This document shows positions 1 to 7,518 of a DNA stretch of 32,757 nucleotides, piece by piece (the stretch's first letter is position 1; every line of letters starts with the position of its first letter). The notes under the pieces were generated by a model, which was given only the letters and a program-made list of their open reading frames with translations, had not been told where the DNA came from and did no database searches. The translations under genes were made by a program, and so were the position numbers. Source of the DNA: DASUFP01 sp036274495 (GTDB lineage: Bacteria; Bacteroidota; Bacteroidia; AKYH767-A; OLB10). The stretch spans positions 1 through 32,757 of the forward strand of contig DASUFP010000095.1 of assembly GCA_036274495.1 (NCBI GenBank), read 5' to 3'.

Positions 1-940
1 TCCACACATTTGAGGTGTTGTCCATCATCATACAGTCAATAGCCTTATGTTCATCTAAAAAATCCGATTCAAACAGACGAATTCTTCCCAGACCGGCAAA
101 TTCATAGTCCAAAATTCCCATTTCGTCTGTCCCGATCCAGAACTCGTTCTCGAGTATAAGCATACAGTTAATGTGTCCGTATTTCCAATGCTTCAAATTT
201 TCGGGAACAGTAAACCGGCCGAGTTTCTCATCAAGCAATGCCACTCCGTTTTCAAAAGTCCCGACCCAAATCTGGCCATAGGGACCAAGGACAACCTGCC
301 TTACAATATTATCCGGCAGTCCCTGATCAACTGAATAGGTTTTGATCTGTACCTCATTGTTCGACTGGTGCATACAGACCAGACCGTTATCGGTTCCTGC
401 CCAAATAAAACCTTTTTTATCTGCGGTGAGACAGTAGACAAAATCATCCGGTAATCCTGAATGTGAGGTATAATGAACGGCTGTATTGTTTTCAATTTTA
501 TAAATTCCATTCCCGTAGGTGCTTACCCAAATTACACCATTTGCACTTTTGATGATATCGGTGACAGCAAAGCCGGTATCATAACCGGCCGGTGTTATAG
601 TCTTGCATGATTTGCCGTCAACCGAGAGCAGCAACCCATTCTCAGATCCGAGCAAAACAGAGCCATTTTCAACCGCACATAGTGTTCTCACACCCTGGCC
701 ATGCAAACAGGTATCGATATCGGGCTTCACAAAATCAAATCCATCGAAATGAAACAACCCTGCAGATGTGCCTATCCAAATACGTCCGTTGGAGCCTTGA
801 ACAATAGTATTGATTTGGGTATTTGAATTGATTTTCTGAAACTGCTGATCCCTGAAAAAGGGTGTTTGAGCAATTCCCTCTCCGATGAACACAAAACAAC
901 AGACCAATACAGAAAATAAATGTTTATTGATCGTTTGCAT
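1..940 (-). CDS. Two-component regulator propeller protein (partial, runs off left edge)
   Basis: The reading frame is open from an ATG at 940 down to the window edge (313 codons, no stop). It starts with a signal peptide (basic N-terminus, hydrophobic stretch to about residue 24, cleavage after a GIAQ-like end). It then repeats the short reg_prop blade motif at least five times: RIWIGTSAGLFHF, VIWVSTYGNGIYKI, FIWAGTDNGLVCM, QIWVGTFENGVALL and FWIGTDEMG. In Bacteroidota such propellers form the periplasmic sensor half of large signalling proteins, with a Y_Y_Y domain, a membrane span and then a histidine kinase, LytTR or other output domain. That half lies outside the window, so the output type is unknown. 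The start overlaps the 3' end of the YceI-like gene by 17 bases, which suggests co-transcription and translational coupling. Confidence 0.85.
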   Translation of the reverse strand, partial: MQTINKHLFSVLVCCFVFIGEGIAQTPFFRDQQFQKINSNTQINTIVQGSNGRIWIGTSAGLFHFDGFDFVKPDIDTCLHGQGVRTLCAVENGSVLLGSENGLLLSVDGKSCKTITPAGYDTGFAVTDIIKSANGVIWVSTYGNGIYKIENNTAVHYTSHSGLPDDFVYCLTADKKGFIWAGTDNGLVCMHQSNNEVQIKTYSVDQGLPDNIVRQVVLGPYGQIWVGTFENGVALLDEKLGRFTVPENLKHWKYGHINCMLILENEFWIGTDEMGILDYEFAGLGRIRLFESDFLDEHKAIDCMMMDNTSNVW

Positions 941-1580
941 TGCTATGTTCCGGATAAAGGATTGCTCTTACATTAATTGACACCTCGGGGGAAATTTTTT
1001 CATAGACGATCCGGGGAATTTTAATACCATGGTCGCTAAGGACAATTTCGAATTCGGAGGTAATCGTAATTTCATTTTCTCCGACTGCAATTTGAACGGG
1101 AATGATTCGCTCGCGGCGAATACCATGTATCGTTAAATAACCCTTGGCACGCACCTGGTATGTACCAAGATCAGCAAATTGGACTTTTTCTATAATTTTC
1201 CCAACAAAGGAAGCTGACTTGTATTTGTTGGTTTCGAGGTAGTTTTCGTTAAAATGGGTTCGTTGCAATTCACTGTTGAATCCCTTAAATGAGATAATAT
1301 CCATTGTAAAGGCAAATGTTGAACCGGCAGTATCCACTACTCCTCTCAGGTTATTGCTCTCAGCTTTGATGTTTTCAAGTGGAGCATTAGAAGTAAAAGC
1401 CACTTTTCCGGTCCGTGTTTTAAAAAGCGTTTCAGAACCAATTTGAAAAAAATCATTAGATATGTTGGCTGGGTCGGCACTTAACTCTGATGTTTTACCC
1501 GATTTGCTGAACGAAACCGCGCATACCATAAAAGCCGCAAAAAATGCGGCAGGGAAAAGGAATCTTTTGAAAGACGACAT
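924..1580 (-). CDS. YceI-like domain protein, exported
   Basis: The product is about 218 residues with an N-terminal hydrophobic signal (residues 5-25) and one YceI-like lipocalin fold. Family-typical stretches are KVAFTSNAPLENIKAE, a 'THFNENYLETNKYKSASFVGKI' type block and GYLTIHGIRRERIIPV. YceI proteins bind long isoprenoid or lipid ligands in the periplasm; the ligand here cannot be told. I chose the ATG at 1580 over the in-frame TTG at 1610 because the signal peptide then begins at its basic residues. The gene lies 58 bases downstream of the DinB-like gene and overlaps the propeller gene by 17 bases, so the three look like one transcription unit. In the family, YceI proteins often sit beside cytochrome b561 or redox genes; none is seen here. 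Confidence 0.85.
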   Translation of the reverse strand: MSSFKRFLFPAAFFAAFMVCAVSFSKSGKTSELSADPANISNDFFQIGSETLFKTRTGKVAFTSNAPLENIKAESNNLRGVVDTAGSTFAFTMDIISFKGFNSELQRTHFNENYLETNKYKSASFVGKIIEKVQFADLGTYQVRAKGYLTIHGIRRERIIPVQIAVGENEITITSEFEIVLSDHGIKIPRIVYEKISPEVSINVRAILYPEHSNANDQ

Positions 1581-1638
1581 CCTGTAAAAATAACTAAAAG
1601 GCAGCAACAACCGATGATCGGATTTTAGCCAATTTTAT

Positions 1639-2133
1639 TCAGATACTCTTGATTCCGTGTAATTTACAGAGCCAACCCAACTGTCCGGCATGACTCGCCT
1701 CATGACGGATGGCATGGGTAATCATACCCCGAACCGTATTTTCGCCCAGAATCTCGAATCCGGCCGGGTTGAGTTCTTCCAAAAAGGCGGGGTCCATGGT
1801 ACGGATGTGGGTTAAGGAACGCTGATGAACCTCATCCAACACCGACAACACTTCTTCAATGGGAGGAGCATCGGCTGCTTCAGGTACAGTTGAACCCATA
1901 TTGAATTTTTTAGCCCAAGAGATTCTCATTGCATCGCCGCCGGTACACCGAAGCAATAATCCGTTTTGGGTTACAGCAATATGTGCGATGATCCAGAAAG
2001 CACTGTTGAGTGAATAAGGACCTGAAGAAAACGTTTCATGCAAGTTTATGTGGTGCAGTTTGCCAATAAAGTATTTGGTAAGTACCCGGGTTTTGTCTAC
2101 GATATCGGCCAGGACAATTGGTTCTGTGCGCAT
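1639..2133 (-). CDS. DinB-family metal-binding protein
   Basis: This 164-residue protein has the four-helix DinB/YfiT-like arrangement. The metal ligand pattern is visible: His51 in WIIAHIAVTQ, then His144 and His148 in ITHAIRHEASHAGQLGWL, matching the H...HxxxH triad of the superfamily. Members include damage-inducible DinB of Bacillus and thiol-dependent transferases (bacillithiol or mycothiol S-transferases, maleylpyruvate isomerase). The substrate is unknown for this one. It starts with ATG and is probably the first gene of a three-gene minus-strand unit with the YceI-like and propeller genes. A promoter-like site lies 15 bases upstream. Confidence 0.8.
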   Translation of the reverse strand: MRTEPIVLADIVDKTRVLTKYFIGKLHHINLHETFSSGPYSLNSAFWIIAHIAVTQNGLLLRCTGGDAMRISWAKKFNMGSTVPEAADAPPIEEVLSVLDEVHQRSLTHIRTMDPAFLEELNPAGFEILGENTVRGMITHAIRHEASHAGQLGWLCKLHGIKSI

Positions 2134-2147
2134 AAGTGAATGAATTG

Positions 2148-2178
2148 GAAATGTAAAAATAAGTAAACAGGATACAAG
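2148..2178 (-). promoter_or_regulatory. Candidate promoter for the DinB-like gene
   Basis: On the minus strand CTTG (2178-2175) and TACATTTC (2155-2148) are separated by exactly 19 bases. This matches the Bacteroidota pattern TTTG-N19-TAnnTTTG with one mismatch in each box. The predicted start would give a leader of roughly 8 bases before the ATG at 2133. Confidence 0.4.
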
Positions 2179-2390
2179 TGTTCGCGTCGGTTATTTAAAA
2201 GCCGGAAATCAAGGAGGTTTCAGGTTTTCTTCATCTGTGAAAAGGAATCAGTGAACATTTTTTTAGTTAAATGCGGGCCGGTATTCTTTTCAACAGTATG
2301 CACCGGGCTATTTTTAGAACAGTTGAAAAAAATGATGCATTTTGAAAGGGTCACAACTTCCGGTAAAAATGAGCAGATTGAAAATTACCC

Positions 2391-2495
2391 GTTTGTAAAC
2401 GTTTACAATGGTTTTCGCATTTCATTTCCCTTTAACTTTACTGTGGGAGGGGGCCCGGAGGGCCCCCGGGTGGGGGTAGCTAAATGAAAACGGAT
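2391..2495 (+). repeat. Divergent single copy of the palindrome/hairpin element seen at 32251-32757
   Basis: A 16-base perfect palindrome TTGTAAACGTTTACAA spans 2393-2408 and contains the GTAAACGTTTAC core of the right-edge repeats. It is followed by TTTAACTTTACT (AACTTTAC at 2434). Next is a very GC-rich hairpin with 8-base arms, GGGGGCCC (2449-2456) and GGGCCCCC (2460-2467), and a 3-base loop. Then comes AAATGAAAACGGA, with its ATG at 2484. The right-edge copies have the same order: palindrome, AACTTTAC, GC hairpin, ATGAATAAAGGA. The distance from AACTTTAC to ATG is also similar (50 versus 43-44 bases). Outside these parts the sequence differs, so common descent is an inference. A 16-codon ORF (2484-2534) starts at that ATG. 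Confidence 0.5.
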
Positions 2496-2663
2496 CGTGC
2501 GGGAAAGAGCCATTCAATGTTCAACGGTGAATAATTCACACTCCCCTGTTTATCCTCGCAGATCCCGGAATCAGGAGACTTTATTACATTATGATTCCAA
2601 GTTATAACAATGGCCTTTTACTAAGCTCAATGCGTCCCGCAAAGTCGTTTAGCTATACTTGCT

Positions 2664-2843
2664 CCCGAAAATAAAAATGCCCTTTGCAGGGTATTGCAGA
2701 TGTTTTACGGAAAGATGGATTACCGGCAAGCGCGCTTCGCTCTGCTTCCCGGTGATCCCTGAAGGGGGGATCCTGCAATTCACAGCAATGCCGTCGCTTC
2801 GCGACGTGCATTTTTTCTTTTGTCCGCTTAGCCATGTAAAAAT
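2664..2843. repeat. Structured ~180-base repeat, copy 1
   Basis: This copy is about 95% identical to copy 2 (2852-3032), lying 188 bases along. It holds several potential hairpins. On the plus strand a strong terminator-like stem (AATGC+CGTCGC pairing with GCGACG+GCATT, loop TTC, one bulged T, 2787-2812) runs into a T tract. GATCCC/GGGATC forms a second stem (2755-2773) and ACCGG/CCGGT a third. On the minus strand, CCCT-GCAA-AGGG near 2674-2695 is followed by a T run, so the left end looks like a minus-strand terminator. The unit could therefore stop transcription in both directions. Differences from copy 2 lie mostly outside the stems. Confidence 0.75.
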
Positions 2844-2851
2844 CCCGGGTT

Positions 2852-3032
2852 CCCGAAAATAAAAAATGCCCTTTGCAGGGTATTGAAGATGTTTGGCGGA
2901 AAATGGGATTACCGGCAAGCGCGCTTCGCTCTGCTTCCCGGTGATCCCTGAAGGGGGGATCCTGCAATTAACAGCAATGCCGTCGCTTCGCGACGTGCAT
3001 TTTTTCTTTTGTCCGCTTAGCCATGTAAAAAT
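2852..3032. repeat. Structured ~180-base repeat, copy 2
   Basis: This is the second tandem copy, directly downstream (in minus-strand sense) of the tRNA-Ser terminator. It shows the same hairpins: the plus-strand terminator-like stem is at 2976-3001 with its T tract, and the minus-strand CCCT/AGGG stem with GCAA loop is near 2863-2884. The central ~120 bases are identical to copy 1 apart from one base (CAATTAACAG versus CAATTCACAG). The right-hand hairpin flank (AAAGAAAAAATGC...GCATTGCTGTT on the minus strand) also resembles the tRNA terminator region read on the plus strand (3045-3078). Confidence 0.75.
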
Positions 3033-3048
3033 GGCACGATCCCCAAAG

Positions 3049-3072
3049 AAAAAATGCCCCTAACGGGGCATT
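3049..3072 (-). terminator. Intrinsic terminator of tRNA-Ser
   Basis: On the minus strand an 8-base perfect stem (AATGCCCC with GGGGCATT, loop GTTA, 3072-3053) runs directly into six T residues, 13 bases after the tRNA 3' end. Confidence 0.85.
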
Positions 3073-3084
3073 GCTGTTGAAATG

Positions 3085-3169
3085 CGGAGAGAGAGGGATT
3101 CGAACCCCCGGAGGTTTAACCCTCAACGGTTTTCAAGACCGCCGCAATCGACCACTCTGCCATCTCTCC
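3085..3169 (-). tRNA. tRNA-Ser (anticodon UGA)
   Basis: This 85-base tRNA has a GGAGAGA/TCTCTCC acceptor stem with a G discriminator base. The anticodon loop is CTTGAAA (anticodon TGA), closed by GCGGT/ACCGT-like pairing. It has a long class II variable arm (GAGGGTTAAACCTC region) and a GGTTCGAAT T-loop. CCA is not encoded. A terminator follows. Confidence 0.95.
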
Positions 3170-3305
3170 GGGGGCAAAAGTAGCCAAATTCTCCATTCAC
3201 GATTACACCCTGTTTAATTTTTAATCATGAATTTTTTTTCAGTTTAAGTTGCTGAAAATCAACTGCAGATCGGGTTCAGAATAAATGACGATTTACGGAC
3301 AAGTG

Positions 3306-3349
3306 ACACATTAATGTGTGCAGAGAACCAAGGCAAATCGTTATCTTAG
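3306..3349 (+). promoter_or_regulatory. Candidate promoter with 14-base palindromic operator-like site
   Basis: The perfect palindrome ACACATTAATGTGT (3306-3319) ends 22 bases before TATCTTAG (3342-3349). The latter resembles the Bacteroidota -7 box TAnnTTTG with two mismatches. The palindrome would abut or overlap the -33 region, a placement typical of a dimeric regulator site. It is the only promoter-like site seen ahead of the four-gene envelope cluster at 3368-7414. Confidence 0.35.
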
Positions 3350-3367
3350 CTAAAATTATTGATTCAG

Positions 3368-4837
3368 ATGCTCAGGAAATCTATATATTTGGCAACCAGC
3401 ATATTGCTTATTTCAACGGTTCTTCAGGCACAACCGCTGAAAGCTCTTTTTACCTATAAGTCCTTTTATGTTCCCGGTTCAGGTCCCTACCTGGAAACAT
3501 ATCTTTCGGTAGATGCGCGAACCATCAGATACAGCCCGCTGCCATCCGGAAAATTTCAGGGAGCTATTGAAGTGAGTATAGTTGTGAGTGATGCGACCGG
3601 AAAAAAGTTTTCGGATAAATACAACCTGTTAAGTCCTGAAGTTACCGATACAGCTGCCCGCAGTTTTAATTTCCTCGATCAGCAACGTATTCCGCTTGCG
3701 AACGGCACCTATCAGTTTGAAATGACCATCAGAGATAAATCATTGCCCGAAAAACCTTATAACCTGAACCAGGCAGTCAAAATGGAATTTTATCCAAACC
3801 TGATTGCTGTTTCGGATATTGAACTGGTAGAATCATATACCCAATCGGTGCAGGAAAGTGCCATTACGAAAAACGGCTTTGATTTGGTTCCTTATGTTGA
3901 TAATTACTACCCTGAAAAGATAAAGTCGCTTGGCTTTTATGCGGAGGTATACAATACCGACAAAATATTTTCAACGTCCCCATACCTGCTGAGTTATTAC
4001 ATCAAATCGACTGAATCCGGAAAGACACTTGAAAATATGCGTGCTTTCAAAAAAGAACAACCTGGTCCGGTGAATGCGGTATTGGCAGAGATGCCCATTG
4101 AAGCGCTTCCATCAGGTAATTATTCCCTGGTGATTGAAGTTAGAAATCAGCAAAATGAAATTGTCGCGAGCCGTGAGACTTTTTTCCAGCGGGCCAATGC
4201 ACTCATGACAGAGGCATCCGAAAAGGACCTGATGCAGCGAGATTTATCAAACTCATTTGTTTCGTTTATGTCCGATAAGGATACCCTTTCGGATTACATT
4301 CGAAGTTTGCGGCCTATTTCCACTTCGCTCGAAACTACGTTTATGAGTAATCAGCTGAAGCTTGCTGATTTAAAACTGATGCAAGGCTTTTTTTATGACT
4401 TCTGGGCAAAGCGTAATGCTGAAAATCCTGAAAAAGCATGGATGGATTACCACCTGGAAGTGTTAAAAGTCAATAACTCATTTGGTACCAAAGTCAAAAA
4501 GGGATACGACACCGACCGCGGCCGTGTTTACCTGCAGTATGGTCCTCCCAATACCATTTCTCCTTCGTACAACGAGCCAAGCGCATACCCTTATGAAATT
4601 TGGCACTATTATAAAATTGGCGCGCAGTCGAACAGAAAATTCGTCTTTTATAACCCTGATCTTGTCACCAACGATTTCATATTACTGCACTCTGACGCTC
4701 AGGGCGAGCCCTATGAAAATCAATGGGAACTATTGCTTTACAAGCGAGATACACAAACGCACGATTACGATGTAGAGAAGAAACAGGGTGACTATTTTGG
4801 CAACAAGGCGGACGAAATTTACGCCAATCCCCGGTAG
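3368..4837 (+). CDS. GWxTD domain-containing exported protein
   Basis: The product has 489 residues with a signal peptide (MLRKSIYLATSILL..., cleavage near LQAQ, residues 19-22). The C-terminal third carries the GWxTD-type signature: GYDTDRGRVYLQYGPPN starting near residue 379, then YEIWHYY and a FVFYNPD block. GWxTD domains occur in Bacteroidota and Acidobacteriota envelope proteins of unknown biochemical role. The first ~330 residues look like beta-rich, Ig-like segments. I prefer the ATG at 3368 to the TTG at 3359 because it gives a clean signal peptide. It ends 3 bases before the acyltransferase gene, so the two are very likely co-expressed. Confidence 0.8.
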   Translation: MLRKSIYLATSILLISTVLQAQPLKALFTYKSFYVPGSGPYLETYLSVDARTIRYSPLPSGKFQGAIEVSIVVSDATGKKFSDKYNLLSPEVTDTAARSFNFLDQQRIPLANGTYQFEMTIRDKSLPEKPYNLNQAVKMEFYPNLIAVSDIELVESYTQSVQESAITKNGFDLVPYVDNYYPEKIKSLGFYAEVYNTDKIFSTSPYLLSYYIKSTESGKTLENMRAFKKEQPGPVNAVLAEMPIEALPSGNYSLVIEVRNQQNEIVASRETFFQRANALMTEASEKDLMQRDLSNSFVSFMSDKDTLSDYIRSLRPISTSLETTFMSNQLKLADLKLMQGFFYDFWAKRNAENPEKAWMDYHLEVLKVNNSFGTKVKKGYDTDRGRVYLQYGPPNTISPSYNEPSAYPYEIWHYYKIGAQSNRKFVFYNPDLVTNDFILLHSDAQGEPYENQWELLLYKRDTQTHDYDVEKKQGDYFGNKADEIYANPR

Positions 4838-4840
4838 TGT

Positions 4841-5743
4841 ATGCGGATACTTTTTTATCCAGTTAAGTTAATTATTGTACTGATTTCCTTTCTGCCCTTT
4901 TCGGTAATCTACCTTTTATCAGATCTGCTTTATCTGGTTCTTTACAAGATAGCCGGCTACCGGCTGGCTGTTGTGCGTTCGAACCTGAAAAAAGCTTTTC
5001 CTGATGCCGGCGCCGAATTCCTGAAACAAACAGAAAAAAACTTTTATCATAATCTGTGCGATGTGATTGCCGAATTTCTGAAAATGCCATCCATTACCGC
5101 GCGTCAGCTTGAGCGGCGAGTTACGTTTACCAATCCCGAATTGCTTGAACAATTTAGCCATCAGGGCCGAAGTGTGATTGGCGTAGGCAGTCATATGTGC
5201 AACTGGGAATGGGGCGGACTGGCTGTATCCCATAAATTTCACGGGTATGAATGTTTAGGCGTTTATAAACCGCTTTCAAACGTGTCATTTGACGGGTGGT
5301 TTAAAAAGCTGCGCTCACGTTTCGGGATGCATATGATACCTATGAAAGGTACATTACGGGCGGTGGCTTCGCGTCGTGACCAACCCTTGTTACTGAATCT
5401 CATTGCCGACCAGACACCAACCCTCTCAGAAACAGAATACGAACCCTTGTTTTTAGGTATTCCGACCCCTGTTTTTCTGGGTGCCGAAAAAATTGCCGCT
5501 GCTGCCGACATGCCGGTACTTTATTTTACCATGCGGAGAACAAAGCGGGGATTTTATTCCGTTACGCTACTACCCATTACTGAGCACCCTAAAACAGAAA
5601 CCGGTCATTCGATTACCGATAAACACCTGGCCCTTCTCGAAAAGGAGATACTTCATCAGCCGGGGAACTGGCTATGGTCGCACAGACGCTGGAAACACAG
5701 CGGGAAATTTTCACATAGGGCCACCCAAGAGAACAAAGTGTAA
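4841..5743 (+). CDS. Lipid A biosynthesis late acyltransferase (LpxL/HtrB family)
   Basis: The product has 300 residues with a hydrophobic membrane anchor at residues 1-30. The catalytic dyad HX4E is visible as His118 and Glu123 in GSHMCNWEWG. Also present are the downstream block around IADQTPT, and the family's usual ending NWLWSHRRWKH. These enzymes transfer a secondary acyl chain from acyl-ACP to Kdo-lipid A (or a lipid A precursor) on the inner membrane's cytoplasmic face. Length fits the family. It sits between the GWxTD gene (3-base gap) and a glycosyltransferase, consistent with a role in outer-membrane glycolipid synthesis. Confidence 0.9.
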   Translation: MRILFYPVKLIIVLISFLPFSVIYLLSDLLYLVLYKIAGYRLAVVRSNLKKAFPDAGAEFLKQTEKNFYHNLCDVIAEFLKMPSITARQLERRVTFTNPELLEQFSHQGRSVIGVGSHMCNWEWGGLAVSHKFHGYECLGVYKPLSNVSFDGWFKKLRSRFGMHMIPMKGTLRAVASRRDQPLLLNLIADQTPTLSETEYEPLFLGIPTPVFLGAEKIAAAADMPVLYFTMRRTKRGFYSVTLLPITEHPKTETGHSITDKHLALLEKEILHQPGNWLWSHRRWKHSGKFSHRATQENKV

Positions 5744-5773
5744 CTTTGGCCGCTTCAACCAACCCGCATTCCC

Positions 5774-6802
5774 TTGAGAACCGCAGTAGTCATCCTTAAC
5801 TGGAATGGAATTAACCTCCTCAGGGAGTTCCTTCCTCCTTTGCTCGACTCATGCAGGGGTCTGGCGGATGTGGTGATTGCTGACAATGCTTCAACGGATG
5901 GTTCAGTGGCCTGGCTGCGACAGGAGCATCCTGAAATACAACTGATAGTGCATGCTGAAAACATGGGGTATGCACAGGGTTACAACGAAGCGCTGAAGGA
6001 ATTGCATCACGAATATTTTGTGCTGCTGAACTCTGATGTTCAGGTTACGCCGGGATGGATAACCATATTGCAATCGTTTATGGACGAGCACCCGGGAGTT
6101 GGAGTGTGCCAGCCAAAAATGCTGTGGCACCGTCAGCCCGAATCATTTGAATACGCAGGTGCGGCCGGAGGTTTTATTGATTTTCTGGGATATCCCTTTT
6201 GCAGGGGACGTATTTTTACGGAGCTGGAGAAGGATACCGGACAATACAACGATCACATTTCTGTTTTCTGGGCGAGTGGTGCCTGTATGATGATCCGATC
6301 GGATATATACAGGCTCGCAGGCGGATTCGACAACAGTTTCTTTGCGCACATGGAGGAAATAGACCTTTGCTGGCGCATCCTGCTCAGGGGGTATACCATT
6401 GCCTGTAACGGAAATGCAAAGGTTTATCATGTTGGAGGCGCTACCTTACCCAAGATCAACCCGCGTAAAACGTATCTGAATTTCAGAAACAATTTGACGA
6501 TGCTCTTCAAGAACTTACCATTACGTTACCTTGTGCCGGTTTTGCTGGCGCGTATCTTTATGGATCTTGTCGCTGCACTTAAGTTTCTTTTTGAAGGAGA
6601 CCGGGCCGATTTCTTAGCTGTTTTAAAAGCGCAGCTGGTATTTGCAGCCAGAGTGCTTTCAGGCAAGGTGCATCGTACAAAAAACATCCGGGGAAAACTT
6701 CCTGAAACCGTATACAGAAAATCAATTGTCTGGAACTATTACGTTGGCAGGATCAGAAAATTTACAGACCTCAACATTAAAACCCAACAGGTACAACCGT
6801 AA
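5774..6802 (+). CDS. Family 2 glycosyltransferase (WbbL/rhamnosyltransferase-like)
   Basis: The 342-residue GT-A fold protein has VVILNWNG at its start, the nucleotide-sugar binding ADNASTDGS, and the DxD-equivalent LLNSDVQV. The acceptor-side block is GGFDNSFFAHMEEIDLCWR near residue 185. The C-terminal ~80 residues are hydrophobic and basic, suggesting membrane association. No ATG lies ahead of the conserved first strand; the best start is TTG at 5774, 30 bases after the acyltransferase stop. Sugar donor and acceptor cannot be told. Its position suggests it decorates a lipid A, LPS or other surface glycan. It ends directly at the next gene's start, with no gap. Confidence 0.88.
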   Translation: MRTAVVILNWNGINLLREFLPPLLDSCRGLADVVIADNASTDGSVAWLRQEHPEIQLIVHAENMGYAQGYNEALKELHHEYFVLLNSDVQVTPGWITILQSFMDEHPGVGVCQPKMLWHRQPESFEYAGAAGGFIDFLGYPFCRGRIFTELEKDTGQYNDHISVFWASGACMMIRSDIYRLAGGFDNSFFAHMEEIDLCWRILLRGYTIACNGNAKVYHVGGATLPKINPRKTYLNFRNNLTMLFKNLPLRYLVPVLLARIFMDLVAALKFLFEGDRADFLAVLKAQLVFAARVLSGKVHRTKNIRGKLPETVYRKSIVWNYYVGRIRKFTDLNIKTQQVQP

Positions 6803-7414
6803 ATGAAAATAATTTGCATTGGCAGAAATTACGCCGAACATGCCCGTGAGCTGAACAATCCGGTTAACGAACAGCCGGTAGTGTTTATGAAACCGGAGAG
6901 TGCACGCCTATTATCCCGGCAGCCGTTTTTTATTCCCGAGTTACCCGGATCGATTCATTTTGAAGCCGAAATAGTAGTGAAAATAAACCGTCTGGGTAAA
7001 AACATACCGGAGAAATTCGCTCATCGCTATTACGACGAAGTTACAGTGGGTATCGATTTTACAGCACGTGACATGCAGTCGGAACTCAAGAAAAAAGGAC
7101 TGCCCTGGGAACTTGCCAAGGCATTTGATGGTTCTGCGGCAATAGGCACCTTTATTCCTCTGGAAGAAGCCGGACCTGTTACCGGCATTGATTTTTCACT
7201 GAAAAAGAATGGCACGATGGTCCAAAACGGGAATACTTCTTACATGTTGTTTCCGGTTGACACCCTCATTTCATATGTATCACGGTATTTTACGCTTAAA
7301 AAGGGGGATGTGCTCTTTACCGGCACCCCTGCCGGAGTGGGGCCGGTTGATGCCGGCGATCTGCTGGAAGGCTTTATCAACGACAAGAAGCTCCTGAACG
7401 TCAGGGTACGGTAG
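6803..7414 (+). CDS. Fumarylacetoacetate hydrolase (FAH) family protein
   Basis: The 203-residue single-domain FAH fold has the start KIICIGRNYAEHA. Metal ligands Glu54 and Glu56 lie in HFEAEIVV and Asp85 in GIDFTARDMQ, followed by the KGLPWELAKAFD block and FTGTPAGVGPV near the C-terminus. This matches the YcgM/acylpyruvate hydrolase and oxaloacetate tautomerase/decarboxylase type, which act on small 2-oxo acids in the cytoplasm. The exact substrate is not readable from sequence. The ATG follows the glycosyltransferase stop without a gap, so it shares that transcript even though its chemistry has no obvious link. Confidence 0.9.
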   Translation: MKIICIGRNYAEHARELNNPVNEQPVVFMKPESARLLSRQPFFIPELPGSIHFEAEIVVKINRLGKNIPEKFAHRYYDEVTVGIDFTARDMQSELKKKGLPWELAKAFDGSAAIGTFIPLEEAGPVTGIDFSLKKNGTMVQNGNTSYMLFPVDTLISYVSRYFTLKKGDVLFTGTPAGVGPVDAGDLLEGFINDKKLLNVRVR

Positions 7415-7518
7415 CTTTTTGTGCTTTTCACATGGTTTTGCATCAATCAATGCCCCGGAAAATGTCTATATTTAGGGCACTGTTAACAGGCTGATTGAAG
7501 TCAGTTTAACACAGCGAT

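Larger units (their letters stand above)
2134..3084. other. Gene-free interval of about 950 bases
   Basis: No convincing protein gene is present between the DinB-like gene and tRNA-Ser. It contains the candidate DinB promoter, a palindrome/hairpin element (2391-2495), two near-identical structured repeats (2664-2843 and 2852-3032) and the tRNA terminator. In 2180-2390 and 2535-2663 I see nothing recognisable. Confidence 0.8.

Noticed and set aside
2391..2408. TTGTAAACGTTTACAA as a simple LacI/GalR operator
   Set aside because: Not excluded, but no regulator or sugar-use gene is adjacent, and the same core recurs as a fixed part of the right-edge elements.
2251..2487. Plus-strand ORF of 78 codons with GTG start
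   Set aside because: It runs through the palindrome and GC-rich hairpin, has no recognisable domain, and its codons do not look like those of neighbouring genes.
2649..2967. Overlapping minus-strand ORFs with repeated peptide segments
   Set aside because: Two frames are open only because the ~180-base structured repeat lacks stops there. The hairpins and terminator stems explain the conservation better.
2664..3169. Integrated element at the tRNA-Ser gene
   Set aside because: No integrase is seen, and the tRNA 3' end is not duplicated anywhere I could find in the window.
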